A stretch of DNA of 64,000 nucleotides from Humidesulfovibrio sp. (lineage in GTDB: Bacteria > Desulfobacterota > Desulfovibrionia > Desulfovibrionales > Desulfovibrionaceae), in contig JARLHQ010000019.1 of assembly GCA_031292175.1 (NCBI GenBank), positions 1-64,000 on the forward strand. Direction: 5' to 3'. The notes under the pieces are model-generated. The model made no database searches. It was not told the DNA's origin and was given only the letters and a program-made list of their open reading frames with translations. Each line of letters starts with the position of its first letter. Positions within the stretch are counted from its first letter, which is position 1. This document shows positions 7,116-16,460 of the stretch, piece after piece. A program made the translations under genes and the position numbers.

Positions 7116-10100
7116 ATGCCTGATTCCAAAGCCGTTGCCGCCTTTATCGACCGCTGGTCCGCCTCTGGCGGCAACGAATTGGCAAACTCGCAGCTCTTCT
7201 TTGGCGAGTTCTGCGCCCTGTTCGGCTTCCCCCCGCCCGATCCCGCCACCGCCGCCAACGAAAGCAACGCCTATTGCTTCGAGCGCAAGGTGTACATGCC
7301 CATTGGCGGCGGCAAGACGGAGCTGAAGCGCCTGGACCTGTACAAGCGCGGCTGCTTTGTGCTGGAGTCCAAGCAAGGCCAGGAAGTCGCCGCAAAGACG
7401 CCGCTTTCCCTGCCCATGCCGGGCCTCACCAAGTCTTCCGCCGTCAAACGCGGCTCCCGCGCCTGGGAAGACCTCATGGCCCGCGCCAAACGCCAGGCCG
7501 AACAGTACGTGCGCGTGCTGCCCGTGCCCGAAGGCCGCCCGCCCTTCATCATTGTGGCGGACGTGGGTTTTTGCTTCGATATCTACGCCGAATTTTCCTG
7601 CACCGGCGGCATATACATCCCTTTCCCAGACCAGCGCACCAGCCGCATCAAGCTGGAAGACCTGGCCAGGGAGGACGTGCAGGAGTTTTTCCGCGCCCTC
7701 TGGACCGACCCCTTTTCGCTCGACCCCTCACGCCGCGCCGCCCGCGTCACCACGGAGATTGCGGACTATCTGGCCAAGCTCGCCAGCGCGCTTGAGGCGG
7801 ACGGCCACACCCCGGCCAAGGTCGCCGCCTTTCTCATCCGCTGCCTGTTCACCATGTTTGCGGAAGACGTTGGCCTGCTCCCGGCCAACTGTTTTCAAGA
7901 CATCCTGGGCCGCGCCGCCGCCAAGCCGGAGCTGTTTCCGCCGCTGGTGCAAGACCTCTGGACCGCCATGAACGCGGGCGAGGTGTCCGTGGCCCTTGGC
8001 GAGAAGCTGCGCCGGTTCAATGGCAACGTGTTCGCCTATCCCGAGGCCCTGCCCCTCGCTGGGCCGCACATCGCCATTTTGCTCGCAGCGGCCAAGGCCG
8101 ATTGGCGCGAGGTGGAGCCCGCCATTTTCGGCACCTTGCTGGAGCGCGCCCTAAGCGACCGCGACCGCCACAAGCTTGGCGCGCACTACACGCCCCGCGC
8201 CTATGTGGAACGCCTTGTGCTGCCCACGGTCATCTATCCCCTGCGTGAGGACTGGCACAACGTCCAGTCCGCCGCAAAGCTCTTGGCGGACCAAGGCAAG
8301 ATGCCCGAGGCGCAAACAGAGATTCTGGCCTTTCTGGACCGCCTGCGCTCCGTGCGCGTGCTGGACCCGGCCTGCGGCTCCGGCAACTTCCTCTATGTCA
8401 CCCTGGAGCACATGAAGCGCCTGGAAAGCGAGGTGGTGGCGGAGGCCAAATCCTACGGCGCGTATCAGGGCAAATTGCAGGACGTTGACCCGCACCAGTT
8501 CCTTGGTTTGGAGCTCAACCCGCGCGCGGCCCACATTGCGGAAATGGTGCTCTGGATAGGCTATTGGCAGTGGTTCTACCGCACCCACGGCAAGATGGAA
8601 GAGCCGCAAGAGCCAATCATCCGCAGCTTTCACAACATCGAATGCCGCGACGCCGTGCTGGAGTATGACGGCAGGCGCGTGGCCACGGACGGGCACGGCA
8701 AGGCCATAAGCCGCTGGGACGGGCACGCCATGAAGGTGGACCCGGTGACGGGCCGCGACGTGCCGGACGAAGCCGCGCAAGTGGAAGAGCTGGTGTACGA
8801 GAAGCCCCGGCCTGCCAAGTGGCCGGAGGCGGATTTCATTGTGGGCAACCCGCCGTTCATTGGCGGCGGCATGAAGCGCGCGGCCCTCGGCTCCGGCTAT
8901 TTCGACGCCTTGGCCAAGTGCTACACCGACCTGCCCGAGGCCTGCGATTTCGTCATGTACTGGTGGCACAAGGCCGCTGGCATCGTGCGGGGCGGGAAGG
9001 CCCGCAGCTTTGGGTTCATAACGACAAACAGTATCAATTCGAAATTCAACAGAAAAGTCACATCATTACATCTCAGCAATCCGCTGGAACCTCTCTATTT
9101 GTCTTATGTAATCCCCAACCACCCCTGGGTAAATGCAACGGATGGAGCTTCCGTCCGCATTGCAATGACTGTTGGCTCACGTGATAATAGACAAGGCGTG
9201 CTTAGTAAGGTTGAGGAAGAGATTCAAACAAGCCAGGCTGAATTTAAAATCACTCTCTCAGAACAGCATGGAACAATTAATTCAGATTTTACTATTGGCG
9301 TTGATGTTACAATGGCAGTCCCACTTTTGGCAAACCAAATGCTATGTAATCAAGGCATGAAACTGCATGGCTCAGGCTTCATTGTTACGCCGGAAGACGC
9401 TGCAACGCTAGGTCTAGGGCGCGTACCAGGCCTTGAACAGCATATCCGGCCATACCGCAACGGCAAGGATGTAGCAGACAAGCCGCGCGGTGTTATGGTT
9501 ATCGATCTCTACGGCCTAGTGGAAACCGAGGTGCGCGAAAAATTCCCGGAGGTCTACCAGTGGATTTTAGAACGGGTGAAGCCGGAGCGAGACCAGAATC
9601 CAAGAGAGAGCCGCCGCAAGAATTGGTGGCTCTTTGGTGAACCACTCAGCACTTTCCGCCCCGCCCTGGCTGGCCTGCCGCGCTACATTGCGACCGTACG
9701 AGTATCTAAGCATCGTTATTTTGTTTTTCTTGAGGAGGGGGTTATACCGGAAAGCCGTCTCATGGCTATAGCATTGGCAGACGGTTATTCCCTCGGCATC
9801 CTTTCCAGCAATACCCATGTTGTTTGGTCGATCGCAGTTGGGCTCCGGCATGGGGTTGGGGATGACCCAACATACAATAACACACTTTGCTTAGATCCTT
9901 TTCCCTTCCCTGATCCAACGCCTACCCTAAAAGAACGCATACGCGACCTTGGGGAGCGGCTGGACGCCCACAGGAAGGCGCGGCAAGCCCTGCACCCGGA
10001 CGTGACCCTGACGGGCATGTACAACGTGCTGGAGGCCCTGCGCAGCGGGCGGGAGCTGACCGCCAAGGAACGCGACATCCACGAAAAGGGCCTTGTCGCC

Positions 10101-10577
10101 ATACTCCGGCAAATTCACGACGAATTGGACGCAGCGGTTGCCCAGGCCTACGGCTGGCCCGCCGACCTGCCCGAGGCGGACATATTGGCCCGGCTGGTGG
10201 AGCTGAACCACAAGCGCGCGGCGGAGGAAAAGGACGGCATAGTGCATTGGCTGCGGCCCGAGTACCAGTGCCGCGACAAGTCCAAGCCCGCCAAGCAGGC
10301 CAAGCTGGGAATCGAGCTGCCCGCCAAGGCCGCAAAGAAGGGCAAAGCGCCCAAGCGCACAGTCAAAACCACGCCGATTCTTTGGCCCGCCACCCTGCCG
10401 GAACAGTTCCAGGCCGTGCGCTCCGTGCTGGCCTCCCTTGGCGGCACGGCAACCGCAGAAAAGGTGGCAAGCACCTACGCCCGCGCCCCGCGCAAGGCCA
10501 TTCAAGGCATCTTGGAGACTCTGGCGGCGCAGGGATTTGTGAGAGTGGCGGAGGGTGGGGAGTATCAGTTGGCGTAG
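7116..10577 (+). CDS. MmeI-type (type IIL) restriction-modification enzyme
   Basis: This single-chain endonuclease and adenine-specific methyltransferase has 1153 residues. The nuclease site has the MmeI spacing D-X9-E-X-K: D74, E84 and K86 in LDLYKRGC...LESKQ. A helical linker spans about residues 180-350. The methyltransferase has motif I DPACGSGNF at 417-425 and motif IV NPPF at 578-581. The following block and target recognition region (about 630-940) is encoded by clearly more AT-rich DNA than both flanks. The C-terminus (about 1090-1153) looks like a winged helix. No separate modification or specificity gene is needed in this family. The likely role is phage defence. The frame is intact, so it is probably active. 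Confidence 0.9.
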   Translation: MPDSKAVAAFIDRWSASGGNELANSQLFFGEFCALFGFPPPDPATAANESNAYCFERKVYMPIGGGKTELKRLDLYKRGCFVLESKQGQEVAAKTPLSLPMPGLTKSSAVKRGSRAWEDLMARAKRQAEQYVRVLPVPEGRPPFIIVADVGFCFDIYAEFSCTGGIYIPFPDQRTSRIKLEDLAREDVQEFFRALWTDPFSLDPSRRAARVTTEIADYLAKLASALEADGHTPAKVAAFLIRCLFTMFAEDVGLLPANCFQDILGRAAAKPELFPPLVQDLWTAMNAGEVSVALGEKLRRFNGNVFAYPEALPLAGPHIAILLAAAKADWREVEPAIFGTLLERALSDRDRHKLGAHYTPRAYVERLVLPTVIYPLREDWHNVQSAAKLLADQGKMPEAQTEILAFLDRLRSVRVLDPACGSGNFLYVTLEHMKRLESEVVAEAKSYGAYQGKLQDVDPHQFLGLELNPRAAHIAEMVLWIGYWQWFYRTHGKMEEPQEPIIRSFHNIECRDAVLEYDGRRVATDGHGKAISRWDGHAMKVDPVTGRDVPDEAAQVEELVYEKPRPAKWPEADFIVGNPPFIGGGMKRAALGSGYFDALAKCYTDLPEACDFVMYWWHKAAGIVRGGKARSFGFITTNSINSKFNRKVTSLHLSNPLEPLYLSYVIPNHPWVNATDGASVRIAMTVGSRDNRQGVLSKVEEEIQTSQAEFKITLSEQHGTINSDFTIGVDVTMAVPLLANQMLCNQGMKLHGSGFIVTPEDAATLGLGRVPGLEQHIRPYRNGKDVADKPRGVMVIDLYGLVETEVREKFPEVYQWILERVKPERDQNPRESRRKNWWLFGEPLSTFRPALAGLPRYIATVRVSKHRYFVFLEEGVIPESRLMAIALADGYSLGILSSNTHVVWSIAVGLRHGVGDDPTYNNTLCLDPFPFPDPTPTLKERIRDLGERLDAHRKARQALHPDVTLTGMYNVLEALRSGRELTAKERDIHEKGLVAILRQIHDELDAAVAQAYGWPADLPEADILARLVELNHKRAAEEKDGIVHWLRPEYQCRDKSKPAKQAKLGIELPAKAAKKGKAPKRTVKTTPILWPATLPEQFQAVRSVLASLGGTATAEKVASTYARAPRKAIQGILETLAAQGFVRVAEGGEYQLA

Positions 10578-10620
10578 AAATGGAGCCAGGCACCGGGGGC
10601 AACTCGAAAAGGGGAAAAGC

Positions 10621-10734
10621 ATGTTAAGGCTTCGGCAGCAATGGAAATCAATGGCGATGAAGCAACGGCTCATCTTGGTTGGAATGCTCCTCATCCTTGT
10701 TGCAGCGATAACCCTGCGGATCAAAGGCTTTTAA
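10621..10734 (+). CDS. 37-residue predicted membrane microprotein
   Basis: This short frame has a basic N-terminus (MLRLRQQWKSMAMKQR) and one predicted transmembrane helix (LILVGMLLILVAAITL), ending RIKGF. An AAAGG-type purine run lies a few bases upstream. It lies 43 bases after the restriction-modification gene on the same strand. I recognise no family. The strong membrane-helix character is the only evidence that it is real. Confidence 0.35.
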   Translation: MLRLRQQWKSMAMKQRLILVGMLLILVAAITLRIKGF

Positions 10735-10783
10735 CGATGATGCCCGAAGGCGGTGCGTTGGTCGTTTCAGACAGCGAGGGGTA

Positions 10784-10996
10784 ATGAGTACATACACATA
10801 CGTGGACAAAACGAAAAAATTTGAGATCGACATTGTGGAGCTGCGGGACTGCGTGCGAGTCACCTTGACGGACAAGGGAGTGACTGCCCAGCTCTGTACA
10901 ACAAAGAACCTGGCAGCCGCCTTTGAGTATGTTGCCAGCATGTTCAAGGCTGGCGGCAAGGCAGCGCCATTGCCAACGGATTGGAAACAGATTTAG
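10784..10996 (+). CDS. small hypothetical protein
   Basis: This 70-residue protein (MSTYTYVDKTKKFEIDIVEL...) is predicted to be beta strands followed by a helix (KNLAAAFEYVASMFKAG). I recognise no family. It lies between the restriction-modification gene and the toxin-antitoxin remnant, and its 3' end overlaps the candidate TTG start of the toxin fragment by 16 bases. An AGGGGTA motif precedes the ATG. Its location in the accessory island suggests an element gene, perhaps replacing the 5' half of the toxin gene by recombination. That is speculative. Confidence 0.45.
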   Translation: MSTYTYVDKTKKFEIDIVELRDCVRVTLTDKGVTAQLCTTKNLAAAFEYVASMFKAGGKAAPLPTDWKQI

Positions 10997-11163
10997 GTTT
11001 CTTTGAGGGCAAAAGAGGGGCAGCCTGCCACGCCTGGGGGTTGTACGTGGCGGCCCACGGGCGGCGACTGGTAGTGCTCCGGTTCTTCACGAAAAAGACG
11101 CAACGGACGCCGCGCCGGGAGATGGAGATGGCCCTGGAACGGGCGAAGGGGATAAAGCCATGA
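10981..11163 (+). pseudogene. truncated HigB/Gp49-type RelE-superfamily toxin
   Basis: The last 45 or so residues match the C-terminal part of phage-derived Gp49/HigB-like toxins: GRRLVVLRFFTKKTQRTPRREMEMALERAK is the family's typical ending with the KKTQxTPxRE motif (given here in two overlapping pieces: GRRLVVLRFFTKK and KTQRTPRREMEMALERAK). The family is usually about 100-120 residues. Here only 60 codons exist, from a TTG with no good ribosome binding site, and the N-terminal half (including the usual strands before YRxxY) is missing. It ends in an ATGA overlap with the antitoxin gene, the normal arrangement for this pair. Most likely an inactive toxin remnant. Confidence 0.6.
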
Positions 11164-11444
11164 TGGACGCGAAGCGTGCTCATGCCGATATGATGCACAA
11201 TGATGCCGAGTACCGCCGGGAATACGAGGCCTTGGGCGAGGAATTCTCCCTTGTCGAGGCCATGATCCAGGCGCGGCTTGCCCATGGTCTCACTCAGGCC
11301 CAGGTGGCGGAACGGCTTGGGGTTGCGCAGCCTGCGGTGGCCCGCATTGAATCCGGCAAGAATGTGAGCCTCAAGACCTTGCGGCGCTACGCCGGAGCCC
11401 TTGGCTGCAAGCTGGACGTCAGCTTTCGCCCCGCAGAGGGATAG
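11160..11444 (+). CDS. XRE-family HigA-like antitoxin
   Basis: This is a 94-residue DNA-binding antitoxin. Residues about 35-90 form a helix-turn-helix of the Cro/CI type (ARLAHGLTQAQVAERLGVAQ, then PAVARIESGKNVSLKTLRRY), followed by GCKLDVSF, which is typical of HigA partners of Gp49-type toxins. Its ATG overlaps the toxin stop. In known systems the antitoxin binds toxin and represses the operon. Here it seems to survive with only a toxin fragment, so it may be an orphan regulator or protect against related toxins elsewhere. It is the last gene before the core gene murJ, so the island may end here. Confidence 0.85.
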   Translation: MMDAKRAHADMMHNDAEYRREYEALGEEFSLVEAMIQARLAHGLTQAQVAERLGVAQPAVARIESGKNVSLKTLRRYAGALGCKLDVSFRPAEG

Positions 11445-11510
11445 CGTTGGCCTTAGGCAGCCCAAGGACAGCAACCCTCATGACTTCTGAGACTTCAGCA
11501 GGCCAAGAGA

Positions 11511-13133
11511 ATGCATAACGCCAGTCAAACGCGTCCCAGCCTGCTCCATTCCGCGAGCGTGGTCGGCCTGATGACCCTGCTCAGCCGTCTGACTGGTCTT
11601 GCGCAGACATTTTTCCTCTCGCATATGCTGGGTGCTGGCGCAGCGGCGGATGCCTATGCCGTGGCGTTCCGGCTGCCGAACCTGCTGCGTCGCTTCACGG
11701 CCGAGGGAACAATGACCGCGGCCTTCCTGCCGACGTTGGCGGAGGTCGAAGCCGCTGAGGGTGAAGCCGCCATGCGGCATGTCGCCTCACGATTCCTCGG
11801 CACGTTGCTGACCATTCTGCTTCTGGGCGTGGTGCTTATACTGCTGCTCATGAGCCCCCTCGCCGACCTCTTGACCCTGGGACGGCCCGCGGCCCAGGGG
11901 GCTCTTACGGCGCTTCTGGGCAGGGTGATGTTCCCCTACCTTGCATTGGTGAGCCTCACCGCGGGCTTTGCGGGCCTCCTGAACCTGAGGCACCGCTTTG
12001 CCCTGGCGGCCTCGGTGTCCATATTCTGGAACGTGTCCTTCATCACTTCCGCCTGGATTGCGTTGCGGGTCCTGGAGCGCAGCGGAGCGGTCCCCCTTGA
12101 TACCGTGGCCATTGTCTGCGCCTTTGCCGTGCTTGCCGGCGGCGTCGTTCAGCTGCTGGTCCTGATGCCCGCTGTCCACCGTGAAGGCTTTGGCATCACC
12201 TTTGGATTTCATCTTTCCAATCCGTGGGTGGCGAAGACCCTGCGGCGCATGGGGCCAGGCTTGCTCGCCGCGGGAATCTACCCCATCAATGCGCTGATCA
12301 GCACGATGCTGGCCTCGAAGCTCCCCGACGGCGCGCAAATTGTTCTTTTCAACAGCGGCATGATGGGCGAGATGGTGCTTGGCTTATTCGCCATGAGCCT
12401 CGCGACGGCGGGCCTGCCAACCCTCGCGCGCCAGGCCCAGTCCCGTGACTGGACAGCCATGAACCGCAGCTTCCTACAGTCGGTGTCCGCTTCCCTGCTC
12501 ATGGTGTTGCCCGCATCCGTGGGCCTCGCGGTGCTGTCGCGGCCAATCTGCGCCATGCTCTTTCGCACAGGAGCTTACAGCCCCAGCGCCTCGGATTGGA
12601 CAGCGCTGACCATCGTGTACCAGTGCGTCGGCCTCGCCTTTGTCGCCGCACAACGGCTTGGGAACCAAGCGCTCTATGCGCTCCAAGATTACCGGGGCCC
12701 CGCTGCTTTGGCATCGATGACGCTTGTGCTCAATGTTTGCCTCAGCATCGCGTTGCTGGGTCCACTTGGCACCGGGGGGCTGGCCCTGGCCAATGGCCTT
12801 GCAAGCCTCGTTGGCCTTGTGGGCATCTTTTTGCGCTTGCGCCCAAGGCTTCCCGGCTTTGGCGTCAGTCCAATCCTGGCATCCGCGGCAAGGTCCCTTG
12901 CGGCCTGCGCCCTGATGGGCCTCGTGGCCTGGGTTGGCATTCGATTCTTGGAGTTGGACTCGCCCCACGCGTTCACGCGCATCGCCCTGGTGTTCCGATT
13001 GCTGCCCCTGATCGTCTTCTGCGCGCTCAGCTATGGCGCGGCGGCGGCCTGGTTCGGCCATCCCGAGGCGCGGGGACTCATGGACAAGATCAGCAATAAA
13101 CTTGGACGGAACAGGAAAAAGCCCATCGGTTAA
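11511..13133 (+). CDS. murJ: lipid II flippase MurJ (MviN family)
   Basis: This 540-residue polytopic membrane protein of the MATE/MviN superfamily moves lipid II across the inner membrane for peptidoglycan synthesis. The start SASVVGLMTLLSRLTGLAQT and the block DAYAVAFRLPNLLRRFTAEG are MurJ hallmarks, including basic residues lining the cavity. About 14 membrane helices are seen through to residue 515, followed by a short basic tail (NKLGRNRKKPIG). The length is normal for the family. It lies alone on the plus strand, and the upstream ribosome binding site (AAGAGA) is weak. It marks the return to ordinary chromosomal sequence after the island. Confidence 0.92.
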   Translation: MHNASQTRPSLLHSASVVGLMTLLSRLTGLAQTFFLSHMLGAGAAADAYAVAFRLPNLLRRFTAEGTMTAAFLPTLAEVEAAEGEAAMRHVASRFLGTLLTILLLGVVLILLLMSPLADLLTLGRPAAQGALTALLGRVMFPYLALVSLTAGFAGLLNLRHRFALAASVSIFWNVSFITSAWIALRVLERSGAVPLDTVAIVCAFAVLAGGVVQLLVLMPAVHREGFGITFGFHLSNPWVAKTLRRMGPGLLAAGIYPINALISTMLASKLPDGAQIVLFNSGMMGEMVLGLFAMSLATAGLPTLARQAQSRDWTAMNRSFLQSVSASLLMVLPASVGLAVLSRPICAMLFRTGAYSPSASDWTALTIVYQCVGLAFVAAQRLGNQALYALQDYRGPAALASMTLVLNVCLSIALLGPLGTGGLALANGLASLVGLVGIFLRLRPRLPGFGVSPILASAARSLAACALMGLVAWVGIRFLELDSPHAFTRIALVFRLLPLIVFCALSYGAAAAWFGHPEARGLMDKISNKLGRNRKKPIG

Positions 13134-13429
13134 CCCCAAGCGTCCTAAGGAATGCGTCCCACCAGATTCAAGGTCGTCCCGCCGTCATGAATCGACGTCG
13201 CCCCTGGAATTCCAGGGGCCAGGTCAGCCGCTTGTCAGCGCCGCCCAGGCCCGGCTTTGCGGGAAAGCATGAGGCGTTTGCGCTCGGCAATGTGCGCAAC
13301 GGATAGCTTTTTCCCGCCATTGTGCTAGGGCTTGAAGCTGTCGGATTCTTACCGCTGGCGGCAGAGGACCTGCCTCCACCGGCCACGCCCGCATCGTTTC
13401 CGCCACAGCATCGCCAAGGAGGCCCCTTC

Positions 13430-16276
13430 ATGCCAACCCGCAACGACTGCCAGCAGCTCCCCGACACCTATCAGCAGTTCCACCAGCGCATCTCGGCCTT
13501 CCTGCCTGCGGAGCGCATCTTCTGCGGGCCGTTCGCCAATCTCGCCCTGGGCGATGACGCCAGCTTCTACCGCCTGGTGCCCAAGATCGTGGTCAAGGCC
13601 AAGACTCCGGACGAGGTCGCCCTGCTCCTGCGCGCGGCGACGGAGCTCAAGACGCCGGTCACCTTCCGCGCCGCCGGAACCAGTCTTTCCGGCCAGGCCG
13701 TGAGCGATTCGGTGCTCGTCTATCTTTCGGGCAACTGGCGCGGCCTGCGCATCCATGACGGCGCCCGGCGCATCAGCCTGGAGCCTGGCGTCATCGGCGG
13801 CGAGGCCAATTTCCAGCTGGCCCCCTTCGGCAAAAAGATCGGCCCGGACCCGGCCTCCATCAACGCGGCCATGATCGGCGGCATCGCGGCCAACAACGCC
13901 TCGGGCATGTGCTGCGGCACAGCGGAGAACAGCTACAAGACCGTGGAGTCCATGCAGCTCATCTTTGTGGACGGAACGCCGCTGGATACCGCCGACAAGG
14001 CCTCGCGCGAGCGTTTTCTAAACAGCCACAAGAGCCTGCTGACCGAAATCGCGACCATGCGCGACGAAATCCGCGCGGACGCGGCGCTCGCGGAGCGCAT
14101 CCGCCACAAGTTCAAGATCAAGAATACCACGGGGTACGGCATCAACTCCTTCGTGGATTATGACGATCCCTTCGACATCCTGCTGCACCTGATGGTCGGT
14201 TCCGAGGGCACTCTGGCCTTCATCGGCGAAGTGACCTACCGCACCGTGGAGGAACACCCCCACAAGGCCTCGGCCCTGATCGTCTACCCCTCCATCGAGA
14301 ACGCCTGCAACGCCACCATGGCCCTCAAAAACGGGCCGGTCTCCGCGGTCGAGCTCATGGACCGGGCCTCGCTGCGCTCCGTGGAGGACAAGCCCGGCAT
14401 GCCCACGTTCCTCAAAGGGCTGAGTCCAGAAGCCGCCGCCATCCTTGTGGAGACGCGCGCCGCGGACAAGGCCGGGCTCATGGGCCAGATCGCCGCCGTC
14501 CAGGAGACCCTGGCGGGCATTGCGTCCGTGTTCCCGGTCACCTTCATGGATGGCAAGGAGGACTACGAGAAGCTCTGGAACATTCGCAAGGGCCTGTTCC
14601 CCTCGGTGGGCGGCGCGCGCCGTCCGGGCACCTCCGTGGTCATCGAGGACGTGGTGTTCCCCATCGAGCGTTTGGCCGAAGGCACCGTGGAGCTGCAGGG
14701 GCTCATGCACAAGAACGGCTTCCCGGAGGGCATCATCTTCGGCCATGCCCTGGAGGGCAATCTGCACTTTGTGTTCTGCCCGGATTTCGGGTCCACCGAG
14801 ATGGTGGCCAATTACCAATCCCTGGTGGAGGAAGTGGCCGTCATGGTGGTGGGCAAGTACGATGGCTCCCTCAAGGGCGAGCACGGCACCGGGCGCAACA
14901 TGGCCCCCTTTGTGGAGATGGAGTGGGGCAAGCAGGCCTATGGCTACATGCTGCGCCTGAAAGCCGCCTTCGACCCGGAGAACCTGTTCAACCCCGGTGT
15001 CATCATCAACGGCAACCCCAATGTCCACATGGAGAACCTGAAGCCCATGCCCCAGGTGAACCCGCTGGTGGACCGCTGCATCGAATGCGGCTTCTGCGAG
15101 TTCATCTGCCCCTCGCGCACCCTCACCACCACCCCACGCCAGCGCATCACCCTGCAGCGCCACATGGCCAAGCTCGGCCTGGAGCAGAACGCGGGCGAGC
15201 TGCAACGCTTCCGTGAGGAGTATGACTATTTCGGCAACCAGACCTGCGCCGCGGACGGCCTGTGCGCCACGGTGTGCCCGGTTTCCGTGGACACCGGCGA
15301 CTTCACCAAGGACTACCGCCACAAGGAGAATACCCCGCGCGCCGCTGCCGTGGCCCAGTGGCTGGCGGACCGCTATGGCGGCGTGGCGGGCGCGGTGGCC
15401 GGTGGGCTCAAGGCGGTGGACCTCATACACCGGCTCGTCGGCAGCGGGACCATGGGCGCGCTCGCCAGCTCCCTCCGGAAGATCTCCGGCGGACGTATCC
15501 CGCTCTGGACCAAGTGGATGCCAAGAGGGCTGACGCCGCCGTCCTTTGTGAACACAGTGCAGGGCAAAGGGCGGCAGGTCGTCTACTTCCCCAGCTGCGT
15601 GGTGCGGACCATGGGGCCCGCCAAGCAGGACCCGGACCAGCGGGCCGTGTTTGAGGCCACCCTGTCGGTCCTGCGCAAGGCGGGGTACGACGTCATCTTC
15701 CCCGCCCGCATCAAGGATCTGTGCTGCGGCATGGTGTTTGGGTCCAAGGGCTTTGTCGATCAGGCCGAGCAGAAGGTGCATGAGCTGGAGCGCGAGCTGC
15801 GCGCCGCGAGCCGCAACGGGGCAATCCCCATCCTGTGCGACACCAGCCCCTGCGTGTACACCATGCGCCGCAAGATCGAGCCGGACCTCAAGATCTATGA
15901 GCCCGTGGAGTTCATCCACGACCACCTGCTGGACAAGCTTCGGTTCACGCAGTCCCCGGAGACCGTCATCCTGCACGTCACCTGCAGTTCGGTGAAAATG
16001 GGCCTGGGCGGCAAGTTCAAGGCCGTGGCCCAAGCCTGCGCCAAAACGGTCATCGTGCCGCGCAACATCGGCTGTTGCGGCTTCGCCGGGGACCGGGGCT
16101 TCACCTACCCGGAACTGAACGCCGCCGCCCTGGCCGACCTGCGCTCCCAGGTGCCCGCGGACGCCAAGGCCGGCTTCTCCAACAGCCGCACCTGCGAGAT
16201 CGGCCTTTCCCTGCATGGCGGCATTCCGTACCAGTCCATCGTGTATCTGGTGGACCGGTGCACACAGGAAGGCTAA
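13430..16276 (+). CDS. FAD / Fe-S D-lactate dehydrogenase-like oxidoreductase
   Basis: This 948-residue fusion combines a glycolate/D-lactate oxidase FAD subunit with its iron-sulfur partner. Residues about 40-270 form the PCMH-type FAD-binding domain (TFRAAGTSLSGQAVSD, IGGIAANNASGMCCGT), followed by the FAD-oxidase C-terminal domain ending with EHGTGRNMAPF. Two 4Fe-4S motifs follow: C550, C553, C556, C560 (CIECGFCEFICP) and C606, C612, C616. Two CCG domains are marked by CCGMVFGS and CCGFAGDRG. AAGGAGG precedes the chosen ATG. Proteins of this layout feed electrons from D-lactate or other 2-hydroxy acids to the membrane in Desulfovibrio. The exact substrate cannot be read from the sequence. 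Confidence 0.88.
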   Translation: MPTRNDCQQLPDTYQQFHQRISAFLPAERIFCGPFANLALGDDASFYRLVPKIVVKAKTPDEVALLLRAATELKTPVTFRAAGTSLSGQAVSDSVLVYLSGNWRGLRIHDGARRISLEPGVIGGEANFQLAPFGKKIGPDPASINAAMIGGIAANNASGMCCGTAENSYKTVESMQLIFVDGTPLDTADKASRERFLNSHKSLLTEIATMRDEIRADAALAERIRHKFKIKNTTGYGINSFVDYDDPFDILLHLMVGSEGTLAFIGEVTYRTVEEHPHKASALIVYPSIENACNATMALKNGPVSAVELMDRASLRSVEDKPGMPTFLKGLSPEAAAILVETRAADKAGLMGQIAAVQETLAGIASVFPVTFMDGKEDYEKLWNIRKGLFPSVGGARRPGTSVVIEDVVFPIERLAEGTVELQGLMHKNGFPEGIIFGHALEGNLHFVFCPDFGSTEMVANYQSLVEEVAVMVVGKYDGSLKGEHGTGRNMAPFVEMEWGKQAYGYMLRLKAAFDPENLFNPGVIINGNPNVHMENLKPMPQVNPLVDRCIECGFCEFICPSRTLTTTPRQRITLQRHMAKLGLEQNAGELQRFREEYDYFGNQTCAADGLCATVCPVSVDTGDFTKDYRHKENTPRAAAVAQWLADRYGGVAGAVAGGLKAVDLIHRLVGSGTMGALASSLRKISGGRIPLWTKWMPRGLTPPSFVNTVQGKGRQVVYFPSCVVRTMGPAKQDPDQRAVFEATLSVLRKAGYDVIFPARIKDLCCGMVFGSKGFVDQAEQKVHELERELRAASRNGAIPILCDTSPCVYTMRRKIEPDLKIYEPVEFIHDHLLDKLRFTQSPETVILHVTCSSVKMGLGGKFKAVAQACAKTVIVPRNIGCCGFAGDRGFTYPELNAAALADLRSQVPADAKAGFSNSRTCEIGLSLHGGIPYQSIVYLVDRCTQEG

Positions 16277-16460
16277 CGCCCGAAGGCGGCAGAGGGAACG
16301 ATGCCTGCAACGGGGAGAGCGCTCGTTGATGGGGGATGGACGGATGCCGGTCTGGTGCGCCTCTCCGTGGAAACACGGACCAGGCCACAGGGGCGATCAC
16401 GGTCAGGACTGGGGGACAACGCCGCGCCTGTCCCCGCCGGGATGAGGGGCAATCCCGCCC

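Noticed and set aside
14018-16216. 732-codon open frame on the minus strand
   Set aside because: It lies wholly opposite the FAD/Fe-S dehydrogenase gene, has no recognisable domains and is His/Gly/Val-rich, as expected from antisense to GC-rich codons.
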